From: Psychroflexus montanilacus
GTDB taxonomy: Bacteria; Bacteroidota; Bacteroidia; Flavobacteriales; Flavobacteriaceae
Assembly (NCBI RefSeq): GCF_020164535.1
Contig: NZ_JAIQZC010000002.1
Location: 310,001 to 374,000 of the forward strand
Direction: 5' to 3'
Length of the DNA: 64,000 nt
The translations under genes and the position numbers were made by a program. Below, piece by piece: positions 18,156 to 28,622 of this stretch. Under the pieces are notes generated by a model. It saw only the letters and a program-made list of their open reading frames with translations, did no database searches and was not told where the DNA came from. Every line of letters starts with the position of its first letter. The stretch's first letter is position 1.

Positions 18156-19172
18156 TTAAATTCCAAAATTGATTCCCACATTTAAGCTATTGAACTCCTG
18201 GAAACTATAATCCACGTTTAGTCTAAAAAAAGCTAATGTCAATTTAGTTCCTATCGTCGCTCTAAGGCCATTTACAGATGAATCTAAACGCAAGGGATCA
18301 ACCAAAGTAGTTCCTTGCACTTCAGAAATTCCTGCATCAATAGTATATTCTCCTTTCAATCTCGTATCCGCTGAACCTGAAACGGCTCCTAAACTTCCAT
18401 AAAAATTTATTACTGGAAGTTTTGTAGACACAAGCATAGCATAATGCCACGAATTGATATCTGTCGTTATAGATTGGTTGGTAGACGATATCAAGCTAGT
18501 TTGTTCTGAAAATCTATACTCGCCATCAAATTTATTGTAACCAACAAAACCAGATATGGCTATTGGCAAAACTTTAAAACCAGGGATCCAATCTGTAAAT
18601 TCGTGTTGAAGTCCAAAACCGTAAAATTGAGAACTGACATCTTTAGTTTCTACTTCGGGTAGAAATCTTAGTTTCAATTCCGTACTCAAGGGTAATCCAA
18701 TACTTCCCTGCAAAATTATGTTGGGTAAATATTCTATATTTTCTGATGCCAAACCTTGAGGCAGTGTGATGGAACCTATATCTTGACCACCTTCAGAAAT
18801 AGTCATACGAATGTCTGGTGAATTTTGCCCAAAAACTGTCCCTACTTGCTGGGTCCTAGGTCCAGACTCAAAGCTTAAAAAGTTATAGTCAGTTTGATCG
18901 AGTTCAAAAGAAGTTTTATTACTGCCTATTTGTGAAACACCAGCTATAACTGAAATTTCGAAGCCTCCGGGGCTTTTCACTTTTGCGGTATTGTACCAGC
19001 CATTGGCTAAACCATAAACCACAGCATCAGATCCGGGTTTGGTGTAGGCATTTGCAAATCGATTGGCATCTTCAAGCCCAGATGACAATAGATTTTCGAT
19101 TCCATTTTGTGAATGTGAATTCATCCATGAAATCAATAAAAAGATTGAACAAATGAGCTTCAAGCTTTTCAT
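18156..19172 (-). CDS. DUF6588-like outer membrane beta-barrel protein
   Basis: A 338-residue protein with a clear signal peptide (MKSLKLICSIFLLISWMNSH, cleavage near SQ) and no lipobox. The N-terminus of the mature protein, with NRFANAYTKPGSDAVVYGL, matches DUF6588, and alternating polar and aromatic strands through to a final strand ending in FGI fit a beta-barrel of the outer membrane. Function is unknown. It begins 9 bases after the gyrB stop, so it is likely translated from the gyrB transcript. Confidence 0.75.
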   Translation of the reverse strand: MKSLKLICSIFLLISWMNSHSQNGIENLLSSGLEDANRFANAYTKPGSDAVVYGLANGWYNTAKVKSPGGFEISVIAGVSQIGSNKTSFELDQTDYNFLSFESGPRTQQVGTVFGQNSPDIRMTISEGGQDIGSITLPQGLASENIEYLPNIILQGSIGLPLSTELKLRFLPEVETKDVSSQFYGFGLQHEFTDWIPGFKVLPIAISGFVGYNKFDGEYRFSEQTSLISSTNQSITTDINSWHYAMLVSTKLPVINFYGSLGAVSGSADTRLKGEYTIDAGISEVQGTTLVDPLRLDSSVNGLRATIGTKLTLAFFRLNVDYSFQEFNSLNVGINFGI

Positions 19173-19181
19173 CTACTCTTA

Positions 19182-21125
<1,944 letters not shown>

Positions 21126-21147
21126 TTATTATTAGTTTAACAACAAA

Positions 21148-21155
21148 CAAATATA
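21148..21155 (-). promoter_or_regulatory. -7 element TATATTTG of gyrB
   Basis: The consensus element on the minus strand ends 25 bases before the gyrB ATG. No clear -33 TTG is seen at the usual distance. Confidence 0.55.
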
Positions 21156-21355
21156 GTGAATTGGATGTGTTTTTTGATGTGTTTAACGCTTTTAAATCCT
21201 TTTTGTTGAAGTTAAAATCAAGAATGGTGTTTTGGCCTAAAAATTACGATTTTAGCCTAGAATCCAATTTCTGCGATATATTAATAATTACTTTAACAAG
21301 ATTTAAAGGAATAAAGACAAAACTTAAAACTAAACTTGTTACAAAATTAAATTCT

Positions 21356-21889
21356 ATGAACTTACTTAAACTTTCCTTTCTTTTATTTCTGATTTCCTTT
21401 ACTACGACGGCTCAGGATTTCTCTGATATCGATAAAAGTCCAATGGATGCAGTCATCACAAGGAATCAGGACAATTCTCCTTTAGCCCGAATTATTTACA
21501 GTAGTCCAAAGAAAAAGGGACGCGAAATTTTTGGCAAGCTGGTACCTTTTAATAAAATTTGGAGAACTGGAGCCAACGAAGCAACCGAAATAACATTTTA
21601 TGAAAATGTAAATTTCAATGGAACCAAAGTTGAAGCAGGAACTTATTCTCTATACACCATTCCAGAAGAAAAGCAGTGGACTATTATTATCAATAAAAAA
21701 ATCAATGTCTGGGGAGCTTACAGTTATGATGAGTCTCTTGATCTCTTAAGAACTACAGTGCCTGCCAAAAGCACAGCTGCTCCTGTTGAGGATTTCTCTA
21801 TCACCTTCAAACCCAAATCTAATGGCTCTGATTTATTGATGGGATGGGATGATACCTTTGTAGAAATTCCTATCAAAAAAGCTGATTAA
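21356..21889 (+). CDS. DUF2911 family exported protein
   Basis: From the ATG at 21356 the protein has 177 residues with a signal peptide (MNLLKLSFLLFLISF, cleavage near TTAQ). The mature part carries the DUF2911 features SSPKKKGREIFGKLVPFNKI, WRTGANEATEITF and AGTYSLYTIPEEKQWTIIIN. The family is small, periplasmic and of unknown function. A much longer frame opening with TTG at 21161 overlaps the gyrB promoter region and would hide the signal peptide, so it is rejected. No partner genes are adjacent. Confidence 0.85.
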   Translation: MNLLKLSFLLFLISFTTTAQDFSDIDKSPMDAVITRNQDNSPLARIIYSSPKKKGREIFGKLVPFNKIWRTGANEATEITFYENVNFNGTKVEAGTYSLYTIPEEKQWTIIINKKINVWGAYSYDESLDLLRTTVPAKSTAAPVEDFSITFKPKSNGSDLLMGWDDTFVEIPIKKAD

Positions 21890-22054
21890 TACTTCAGGTG
21901 ATTTTCCTGCTGAAATTGATATGTACACATTTAAGAATATCTCGATAAAGACTGGATGACTAAGTTAGCTTTAAGCCTTAGGCAATTTATCACAAAACCT
22001 GAAGCTGTCTTAAAGCAAATTCAAAATAAATTCAACACTGCAGCAGTATCCTCT

Positions 22055-23443
22055 TTATTTCATAGATTCTAGAATCTCTTTGATGTCTTTTTCGGTTGTA
22101 TCTGGATTGATAAAACAGAATCTTGCGCAAGTGATTTCACCTTCTTCTGCATTCCACTTGGTCGGCGTCACAAGAGCAAAACCACTGTCATGATTGGTAT
22201 AGGTCCATTCCCTATAGTCGTCTGCCGTCCAACCAATTCTAGAAAATAAAACGCAGGAAAGTCCAGGCTCTCGAATAAGCTCAACATGCGGAAGTAACCC
22301 AATTTGTTTTGCTGCATTGTTAGCAAGTTCCAATCCTCTCTCTATAGCAGTAGTGTAACGGTCTGTACCGTGCATGGATAAAGAGAACCACAGAGGTAAA
22401 CCTCGGAGTCTTCTGGTCAATTGTATTTGATAATCTGATGGATTAAAGCCTTGCGCTCCTTCGTCTTTGAAAATATCCAGATAGGCCCCCTTTTGAGAGT
22501 GTGCATTCTTCGCCAGCTCCATGTTTTTATAAATGATTGCTCCACAATCATACGGCGAAAACATCCATTTGTGCGGATCTATCGTGACACTGTCGGCACG
22601 CTCAATTCCGTTGAAGAGATGCCTCACAGATGGCGCTGCTAAAGCCGCACCGCCGTAGGCTGCATCTACATGAAACCATAGTTTTTCTTTTTCGGTAATA
22701 TCTGCAACACCTTCCAAATCATCAATAATTCCGGCATTGGTGGTACCACCAGTAGCTACGACAGCAAATAAACGCTTGCGGTCAAAATCGGATAAGCTGT
22801 TGATTTCTTTTTCAAGGCAGTCTTTGGTCAGTTTGTGTTCTGCATTATCGTCTACTGTAATGATATCTGCATCGATCACCTGCGCCATAGATTTTACAGA
22901 AGAGTGTGCCCCACTGGAAGTAATGATAAGACCTTTGAGCTTTTTATTATCGTCATTGAGTGACCTCCAATACTCTCTAGCCGATACGATAGCAGAGAGA
23001 TTGGCGGCTGTACCTCCACTCGTAAATACTCCAAAAGTACCTTCTGGCATTCCAGTAAGCGAAACCAACCATTCCATAGCTCTGTTTTCACAGAAGATTC
23101 CTCCACCGCCTGTCATCCAGTAAGCACCGTGAATACTAGCTGCAGAAGTGACTAGATCGAACAAAACCGCTGCTCGCGTAGGTGCTGCTGGCACAAAAGC
23201 CAAATGCCGTGGATGATCGACAGGGACTGCGGCTTTCACCAAAATATCTCTAAATAATTGAAAAGCTTTCTCACCGCCTATACCCTCTTTGGTCACCGTA
23301 TCTCCTACAAGTTTTAGTAATTCATGCTCTTGCTTTGGCTTACCGAGTTCTGGCGAAGTATTTGATATTCTATTGATCGCATATTTCATGATATCTAGCG
23401 TCATCTCGACGGTTTCCATATCAACTGCGTGCATGCTTTTCAT
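22055..23443 (-). CDS. Pyridoxal-dependent amino acid decarboxylase (group II)
   Basis: The 462-residue protein belongs to the family of aromatic-L-amino-acid, glutamate and 2,4-diaminobutyrate decarboxylases. It shows GVFTSGGTAANLSAI for phosphate binding, WFHVDAAYGGAA with the pyridine-nitrogen aspartate, and the Schiff-base lysine in TIDPHKWMFSPYDCG. An N-terminal VDHPRHLAFVPAAPT segment lines the active site in this family. The substrate cannot be read from the sequence; an aromatic amino acid is plausible. It begins 3 bases after the bshC stop, so both are likely on one mRNA. Confidence 0.85.
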   Translation of the reverse strand: MKSMHAVDMETVEMTLDIMKYAINRISNTSPELGKPKQEHELLKLVGDTVTKEGIGGEKAFQLFRDILVKAAVPVDHPRHLAFVPAAPTRAAVLFDLVTSAASIHGAYWMTGGGGIFCENRAMEWLVSLTGMPEGTFGVFTSGGTAANLSAIVSAREYWRSLNDDNKKLKGLIITSSGAHSSVKSMAQVIDADIITVDDNAEHKLTKDCLEKEINSLSDFDRKRLFAVVATGGTTNAGIIDDLEGVADITEKEKLWFHVDAAYGGAALAAPSVRHLFNGIERADSVTIDPHKWMFSPYDCGAIIYKNMELAKNAHSQKGAYLDIFKDEGAQGFNPSDYQIQLTRRLRGLPLWFSLSMHGTDRYTTAIERGLELANNAAKQIGLLPHVELIREPGLSCVLFSRIGWTADDYREWTYTNHDSGFALVTPTKWNAEEGEITCARFCFINPDTTEKDIKEILESMK

Positions 23444-23446
23444 AAT

Positions 23447-25060
23447 TTATGATTTTGTATGATAAATATTTAGTTCTAAGCAAAGAAATTCAAATTGAAA
23501 AGGATCCAGAGCTTCCAATAAGTCTGGAATAAGCTGATCGCCATATTCCATATAAATTTCACTAAAATTAAGTGTGCGCTCTTGTAAAGATTGGTTGGGA
23601 AATAACATGCGTTGGAGGTCCAGAACACGTTCGTTCTCATCTTTTAGTTTTCGCTTTTGAGCTTTCAATAAGCGCTTCTCTAAATGATCTAAACCATTTT
23701 TTTGCTTTTTTTCTTGGGCTGCAACTGCACCGTAAAACGACTGATCGGTTTTAGTAGCTAATTTGAATAAATCTTCAAACTGCTGGGCCAAAACTTCCTT
23801 TTGCTTTTGGAAATTAATCTCTATAGAAGAATTTTTCCTGGTCTGTTTAGCTTCTAAATCTACCGGAGTCAAAAACAAATCCTGAATTTGAGTATCGAGT
23901 TTTTCAAGCTTTTTAGCGGTTTTGTCTGAATACAATAAAACGGAATTCCTCAACATCAAGAATGGAAACGTCACTTCTTCAGCATCAAATAAAGACTTTA
24001 ATTCCAGCCAATACGCAAGTTCCCCGCCGCCACCGATGTAGGCTAAATTTGGTAAAATCACTTCCTGATACAATGGTCGCATCACCACATTTGGCGAAAA
24101 GCGCTCTGGATGTTTATCAACAAGGTCTAAAATTTCCTGCTCAGAAAACTGAAAATCTGTTTCCAAAATATGATAAGTTTCATCCTGCTTCACGATTCGC
24201 TCTCTGATGCCATCATGCATGTAGAACAAATTGATTTCCCTTGGATTCACCTGAATGTTATAACCAAGTTCTGCCAATTTATCGGCTTGCTTTTCTGTTT
24301 GACGAAAGGCAGTATGATAAAGTAAATCATTTTTAAGGTGATCGGAAAATTTGGCTTTAAGTCTCGCATCGTCTGCATCCAAAATTACCAACCCGTGTTT
24401 TCCAAAAAGCTCGTTGGCCAAAAACTGAGTTGCGCCAGCCAAAGTTTCGTGCTCTAAATAAGCGACTTTGAAAAGTCCTTTGAGGTACTCTGCATTATCA
24501 CTAGTTCCAAACTCCTTTTCAATGGTTTTTGCCACTTCCTCCAGACCTGATGTAGACAAGTGACCAACAGCACCTTTTGCTTCTTTTTTCCATTTCAACT
24601 TCTTTTGTTTAAAATTGAAAAAATTGATTTCTTCAAAATCATGATCTTCAGAAGCCATCCAATACACTGGGACAAAACTGGAATCTGGATAGTTTTCTTT
24701 GAGTTGCTTTGCCAAATTAATGGTTGAAACAATTTTGTATAAAAAATACAGTGGACCTGTAAATAAATTGAGTTGATGCCCCGTTGTAACCGTAAACGTG
24801 GAGCCTTCTTGCAGCAAATCGATATGCTGTTGTGTTGCTTCTGAAGTTACCAAATCTTTATATTGTGCGTTGAGCACTTCTACTAAAGCATTTCGGTTGC
24901 CTGAGTTGAAAGATTTACTTTTTTCTTCGATTTGACTCTTAAAAGCTTCAATGGATGGAAATCGATTGTAAAATGGCTTTAGGTTTTGCTTTTCTTCGAT
25001 ATAATCTGAAATGAGATCACTAAAAAATCCTGTAGATCGAAAAGGTAAACAGTCAGCCAT
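23447..25060 (-). CDS. bshC: Bacillithiol biosynthesis cysteine-adding enzyme BshC
   Basis: The 537-residue protein fits BshC in length and motifs: VTTGHQLNLFTGPLYFLYKI near residue 90, VYWMASEDHDFEEINFF, and YIGGGGELAYWLELKSLF near residue 340, with a coiled-coil region (about 395-480) near the C-terminus. BshC adds cysteine to glucosaminyl-malate to finish bacillithiol, a low-molecular-weight thiol used in place of glutathione. The bshA and bshB partners are not in the window. It has its own -7 element and is followed immediately by the PLP decarboxylase gene. Confidence 0.93.
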   Translation of the reverse strand: MADCLPFRSTGFFSDLISDYIEEKQNLKPFYNRFPSIEAFKSQIEEKSKSFNSGNRNALVEVLNAQYKDLVTSEATQQHIDLLQEGSTFTVTTGHQLNLFTGPLYFLYKIVSTINLAKQLKENYPDSSFVPVYWMASEDHDFEEINFFNFKQKKLKWKKEAKGAVGHLSTSGLEEVAKTIEKEFGTSDNAEYLKGLFKVAYLEHETLAGATQFLANELFGKHGLVILDADDARLKAKFSDHLKNDLLYHTAFRQTEKQADKLAELGYNIQVNPREINLFYMHDGIRERIVKQDETYHILETDFQFSEQEILDLVDKHPERFSPNVVMRPLYQEVILPNLAYIGGGGELAYWLELKSLFDAEEVTFPFLMLRNSVLLYSDKTAKKLEKLDTQIQDLFLTPVDLEAKQTRKNSSIEINFQKQKEVLAQQFEDLFKLATKTDQSFYGAVAAQEKKQKNGLDHLEKRLLKAQKRKLKDENERVLDLQRMLFPNQSLQERTLNFSEIYMEYGDQLIPDLLEALDPFQFEFLCLELNIYHTKS

Positions 25061-25083
25061 GTTTTAAAAGTTTAGAATAAACG

Positions 25084-25091
25084 CAAATATA
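25084..25091 (-). promoter_or_regulatory. -7 element TATATTTG of bshC
   Basis: Consensus element on the minus strand, 23 bases upstream of the bshC ATG. Confidence 0.55.
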
Positions 25092-25124
25092 GAAGAGGTC
25101 ATCTAAAAAGCTTTAAAAGATAAG

Positions 25125-26447
25125 TTAATTCAAGATGGCATCTACAGAAACAGGCTCTCCGTATAAATCGAAATCTCCAGCGTCGGTGATTTTGATGTCT
25201 GCAAATTCTCCAGTCTTTAAGTAATGTGTTTTGGCATCAATCAAAACTTCGTTATCTACATCTGGAGAATCAAATTCTGTTCTACCTACGAAGTATCCAC
25301 CTTCTTTTCTATCGATGACACACCTGAAGGTTTCTCCTATTTTCTGCTGATTCAGTTCCCAGGAAATTTGAGATTGAATTTCCATAATTTCATTGGCTCG
25401 CTGAATTTTGACATCTTCTGGAACATCGTCTTCCAGATTGTAAGCATGTGTATTTTCTTCGTGAGAATAGGTAAAACAACCTAACCGTTCAAAGCGCATC
25501 TCGCTCACCCAGTCTTTCAATTCCTGAAAATCAGCTTCAGTTTCTCCAGGATAACCAACGATCAATGTGGTTCTAATCGCCATATTTGGCACTTCCTTTC
25601 TGAATTTATAGAGTAAATCTGTAGTCTTTTTATGGGTAGTTCCTCTTCGCATGGATTTCAATAAGTGATCTGAAATGTGCTGAAGCGGAATATCGATGTA
25701 ATTACACACTTTTGGCTCTTCCCGGATCACATCAAGCACATCGGTTGGAAAACCAGTTGGGAACGCATAATGCAAACGGATCCATTCGATACCCTCCACT
25801 TTCACGAGTTCTCTAAGTAATTCTGCTAGATTTCGTTTTTTATATAAATCTAAGCCGTAATAGGTTAAATCCTGAGCAATTAAAATCAACTCTTTAACGC
25901 CTTGTTTCGCCAGGTTTTTAGCTTCTGTAACCAAATCTTCAATCGGCGTTGACTTATGTCCGCCGCGCATCAATGGAATCGCACAAAACGAACAGGGTCT
26001 GTCACAACCTTCAGCAATTTTTAAAAAGGCGTAATTTTTGGGTGTAGTCGTTAAACGCTCACCGATAAGTTCGTGTTTATAATCTGCACCAAGTGCTTTG
26101 AGCAAAGCTGGGAGCTCAGTTGTCCCAAAGTATTGATCGACATTTGGGATTTCTTTCTGTAAGTCTGGCTTGTAACGCTCAGACAGACAGCCTGTCACAA
26201 ACACCTTCTCTACTTCACCATTTTCTTTTCTTTGAACATAGTCTAAAATCGTGTTGACAGATTCTTCTTTGGCATTATCAATAAAACCGCAGGTATTGAT
26301 CACGACAACATCCCCTTCGGTTTCGTGAGCCACGTCTTTGCCACTTGCTTTTAGCTGACCCATCAATACTTCAGAATCGTAGATGTTTTTACTACAACCT
26401 AAAGTCACTACATTGATTTTATTTTTCTTAATTGACTTTGTTCTCAT
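25125..26447 (-). CDS. rimO: Ribosomal protein S12 methylthiotransferase RimO
   Basis: A 440-residue radical SAM enzyme. The N-terminal MTTase domain has VTLGCSKNIYDSEVLMG, VVINTCGFI and VFVTGCLSERY (three cysteines for the auxiliary cluster). The radical SAM motif is CDRPCSFCAIP near residue 150, and a TRAM domain ends the protein. LGCSKNxxDSE and the phrase LRLHYAFP-like WIRLHYAFP mark it as RimO rather than MiaB. It methylthiolates an aspartate of S12. Monocistronic, with a consensus -7 element upstream. Confidence 0.95.
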   Translation of the reverse strand: MRTKSIKKNKINVVTLGCSKNIYDSEVLMGQLKASGKDVAHETEGDVVVINTCGFIDNAKEESVNTILDYVQRKENGEVEKVFVTGCLSERYKPDLQKEIPNVDQYFGTTELPALLKALGADYKHELIGERLTTTPKNYAFLKIAEGCDRPCSFCAIPLMRGGHKSTPIEDLVTEAKNLAKQGVKELILIAQDLTYYGLDLYKKRNLAELLRELVKVEGIEWIRLHYAFPTGFPTDVLDVIREEPKVCNYIDIPLQHISDHLLKSMRRGTTHKKTTDLLYKFRKEVPNMAIRTTLIVGYPGETEADFQELKDWVSEMRFERLGCFTYSHEENTHAYNLEDDVPEDVKIQRANEIMEIQSQISWELNQQKIGETFRCVIDRKEGGYFVGRTEFDSPDVDNEVLIDAKTHYLKTGEFADIKITDAGDFDLYGEPVSVDAILN

Positions 26448-26469
26448 GTATTTTTTAAAAATTGAATTG

Positions 26470-26477
26470 CAAAGATA
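26470..26477 (-). promoter_or_regulatory. -7 element TATCTTTG of rimO
   Basis: Consensus element on the minus strand 22 bases upstream of the rimO ATG; a TTG (26496-26494) lies 16 bases further up, a slightly short spacer. Confidence 0.55.
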
Positions 26478-26552
26478 CGATCTATGAAATTGACAAAAGG
26501 TGAAGTAGACTTAAAGCTTATTTAAAAGGCTAGTCATAACTAATTTAAGTGC

Positions 26553-26855
26553 TCAGGAAACAACATTATGGATCCAAACGATTAAATCCTGCTCGTAGAA
26601 ACGCATCGCAGAAATGAGAACGATACTTCCTAAAGCATAAAACCAATTGGTAGACTCAGTTTTCAGAAAGTAATAGCCCAAAAGTCCTAAGAGAATAATC
26701 GGAACTGCTACTAATAAGTTAGCTATAACCCAGCCTCCCTGAAATATAGCCGATAGTTTCAAAAGAAGAAAAAAACCTGAATAGATCACGACTATTTTGG
26801 TGATGATCAATTTATTTCTTGCCGATGAAAACGGCTTTGGTTTTTGCTCTGTCAT
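26553..26855 (-). CDS. Small membrane protein of unknown function
   Basis: A 100-residue protein with a basic N-terminus (KPKPFSSARNKLIITK) and three or four hydrophobic segments at about residues 21-39, 43-66 and 70-85. It begins 3 bases after the ftsY stop and so is probably made from the ftsY transcript. I do not recognise a family. The placement after the SRP receptor gene could reflect a role at the inner membrane, but this is only inference. Confidence 0.65.
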   Translation of the reverse strand: MTEQKPKPFSSARNKLIITKIVVIYSGFFLLLKLSAIFQGGWVIANLLVAVPIILLGLLGYYFLKTESTNWFYALGSIVLISAMRFYEQDLIVWIHNVVS

Positions 26856-26858
26856 GTA

Positions 26859-27818
26859 TTATTTGTTTGAAAAGAATGAATCGACAAATTCATATTTATT
26901 AAAAATCTGAAGGTCATCCACACCTTCACCTACTCCAATATATTTTACAGGAATTTTAAATTGATCACTGATCCCTATGACAACTCCTCCCTTGGCAGTA
27001 CCGTCCAGTTTGGTAATTGCCAAAGCTGTAACTTCTGTAGCCGCTGTAAATTGCTTTGCCTGTTCAAATGCATTTTGCCCAGTAGATCCATCTAAAACCA
27101 AAAGCACCTCATCCGGAACATTAGGGGTCACCTTTTGCATAACTCGTTTGATCTTAGAAAGCTCATTCATGAGGTTAACTTTGTTGTGAAGTCTTCCTGC
27201 CGTATCTAATATCACTACATCGGCGTCTTGCTTAATAGCACTTTGCACCGTATCAAAAGCAACGGAAGCAGGATCGCTTCCCATTTTTTGTTTAACGATA
27301 GGAACACCTACACGGTCTGCCCAAATCTGCAATTGATCAACTGCTGCAGCTCTAAAGGTATCTCCAGCACCAAGAACTACTTTTTTACCTTTCAGTTTAT
27401 ATTGATTGGCCAGTTTCCCTATGGTTGTAGTTTTTCCAACACCGTTCACCCCTACTACCATGATGACGTATGGCTTTTTACCCTCAGGCAATTCTAAGCT
27501 TTCCAGCTCACCATTTTCAGACTCGCTTAACAAACCGGCGATTTCTTCACGCAATATAACATTGAGCTCATCGGTCCCCAGATATTTATCTCTGGCTACT
27601 CTAGCTTCAATTCTGTCAATAATCTTAATAGTGGTAGACACACCAACATCACTAGACACAAGAATTTCTTCAAGATCATCCAGAACGCTTTCATCCACTT
27701 TTGACTTACCTGCAACGGCCTTGCTAAGCTTTCCGAAAAAGTCAGTTTTGGATTTCTCAAGACCTTCGTCTAACTTTTCTTTTTTTTCTTTGGAAAATAT
27801 TTTTTTAAAAAAACTCAT
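26859..27818 (-). CDS. ftsY: Signal recognition particle receptor FtsY
   Basis: The 319-residue protein has the NG domains of SRP GTPases: P-loop GVNGVGKTTTIGKLANQ near residue 122, GDTFRAAAVDQLQIW, DTAGRLHNKVNLM and TKLDGTAKGGVVIG. The N-terminal A domain is very short and lysine-rich (FFKKIFSKEKKEKLDEG), as is usual in this phylum. It docks ribosome-SRP complexes at the membrane for co-translational insertion. Transcribed from a -7 element at 27865-27872. Confidence 0.96.
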   Translation of the reverse strand: MSFFKKIFSKEKKEKLDEGLEKSKTDFFGKLSKAVAGKSKVDESVLDDLEEILVSSDVGVSTTIKIIDRIEARVARDKYLGTDELNVILREEIAGLLSESENGELESLELPEGKKPYVIMVVGVNGVGKTTTIGKLANQYKLKGKKVVLGAGDTFRAAAVDQLQIWADRVGVPIVKQKMGSDPASVAFDTVQSAIKQDADVVILDTAGRLHNKVNLMNELSKIKRVMQKVTPNVPDEVLLVLDGSTGQNAFEQAKQFTAATEVTALAITKLDGTAKGGVVIGISDQFKIPVKYIGVGEGVDDLQIFNKYEFVDSFFSNK

Positions 27819-27864
27819 CTTTATGGGTATATCAAGATTATAATCGGGCGTATTGCCGAGTGAA

Positions 27865-27872
27865 CAAAGATA
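27865..27872 (-). promoter_or_regulatory. -7 element TATCTTTG of ftsY
   Basis: Consensus element 46 bases upstream of the ftsY ATG on the minus strand, 13 bases downstream of the terminator of the preceding ribosomal protein cluster. Confidence 0.6.
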
Positions 27873-27885
27873 GGCAAAAACAAAA

Positions 27886-27912
27886 AAGCCCTCGCATGGA
27901 TAGCGACGGCTT
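27886..27912 (-). terminator. Terminator of the rpmB-rpmG-DUF4295 cluster
   Basis: AAGCC (27886-27890) with GGCTT (27908-27912) and TCGC (27892-27895) with GCGA (27903-27906), with one C-C mismatch between. On the minus strand the hairpin runs into TTTTTTGTTTTT. Confidence 0.8.
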
Positions 27913-27934
27913 CATATATAATAAAGTCTTAAAT

Positions 27935-28087
27935 TTATTTGCTTTTCAAAAAGTCATTAACTTCCTCAGGAGTCATGATTTTTTCCTCAAAAACATAAGC
28001 ACCAGATTTTGGTGATTTTACCATTTTAATAGCTTTGGTAAGTCTTTTTGTTCCTGTCTGTATTGTACCAACCGATTTCTTTGCCAT
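27935..28087 (-). CDS. DUF4295 family small basic protein
   Basis: A 50-residue protein, MAKKSVGTIQTGTKRLTKAI at the start and ending MTPEEVNDFLKSK. It is small and basic, begins 3 bases after rpmG, and is the last gene before a terminator. DUF4295 proteins occupy this place next to L28 and L33 in Bacteroidota, and a ribosome-associated role is plausible but is inference from position and charge only. Confidence 0.85.
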   Translation of the reverse strand: MAKKSVGTIQTGTKRLTKAIKMVKSPKSGAYVFEEKIMTPEEVNDFLKSK

Positions 28088-28090
28088 AAC

Positions 28091-28273
28091 TTATTTAATT
28101 TCTTTGTGAACAGTCATTTTCTTCATGATAGGGTTGAACTTTTTAAGCTCAAGTCTATCTGGAGTATTTCTTTTGTTCTTTGTTGTAATGTATCTTGAAG
28201 TTCCAGGAAGTCCAGATTCTTTGTGCTCTGTACATTCCATTATAACCTGAACTCTATTGCCTTTCTTTGCCAT
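28091..28273 (-). CDS. rpmG: 50S ribosomal protein L33, zinc-free form
   Basis: A 60-residue protein with [20 protein letters not shown], the L33 signature. The zinc ribbon of the C+ form needs two CxxC pairs. Here only one cysteine is left ([10 protein letters not shown]), and the second pair is replaced (KKFNPIMKK in place of KKYCP). It is thus the C- form that folds without zinc. Located between rpmB and the DUF4295 gene in one short operon. Confidence 0.95.
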   Translation of the reverse strand: MAKKGNRVQVIMECTEHKESGLPGTSRYITTKNKRNTPDRLELKKFNPIMKKMTVHKEIK

Positions 28274-28295
28274 AATCTTAATGCTTTATAATCTC

Positions 28296-28535
28296 TTATT
28301 TAGTCAAGAATCCTTTAGCACGAGCTTCTTTCAAAACGGCGTGAATTCCTTTTTTATTGATGGTTTTTAAGATAGAAGTTGATACTTTAAGAGTGATCCA
28401 TTTATCTTCTTCTGGGATATAAAATCTTTTCTTAACCAAGTTAACGCTAAATTTGCGTCTAGTTCTATTTAATGCGTGGGAAACGTTATTTCCGGACATT
28501 GCTCTTTTTCCAGTAAGCTCACAAACTCTTGACAT
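28296..28535 (-). CDS. rpmB: 50S ribosomal protein L28, zinc-free form
   Basis: A 79-residue protein opening MSRVCELTGKRAMSGNNVSH, which is typical of L28. Zinc-binding versions have a CxxC pair at this place; here there is only one cysteine, CELT. First gene of the cluster rpmB-rpmG-DUF4295, ATG at 28535. Upstream (28536-28622) I see only a partial -7 match (TTAATTTG). Confidence 0.95.
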   Translation of the reverse strand: MSRVCELTGKRAMSGNNVSHALNRTRRKFSVNLVKKRFYIPEEDKWITLKVSTSILKTINKKGIHAVLKEARAKGFLTK

Positions 28536-28622
28536 TATATATACTTTTAGGTGTTATTAAAAACAGGATGCAAATTAACGACTTTTTTCTGAATTAGAAA
28601 AAATAAATTTTACAGAATTTTA

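Noticed and set aside
21161-21355. Long N-terminal extension of the DUF2911 gene
   Set aside because: TTG start, composition unlike a protein, and it hides the clear signal peptide at 21356.
27406-27843. Plus-strand frame of 145 codons
   Set aside because: Antisense shadow of ftsY, serine-rich as expected for such a frame.
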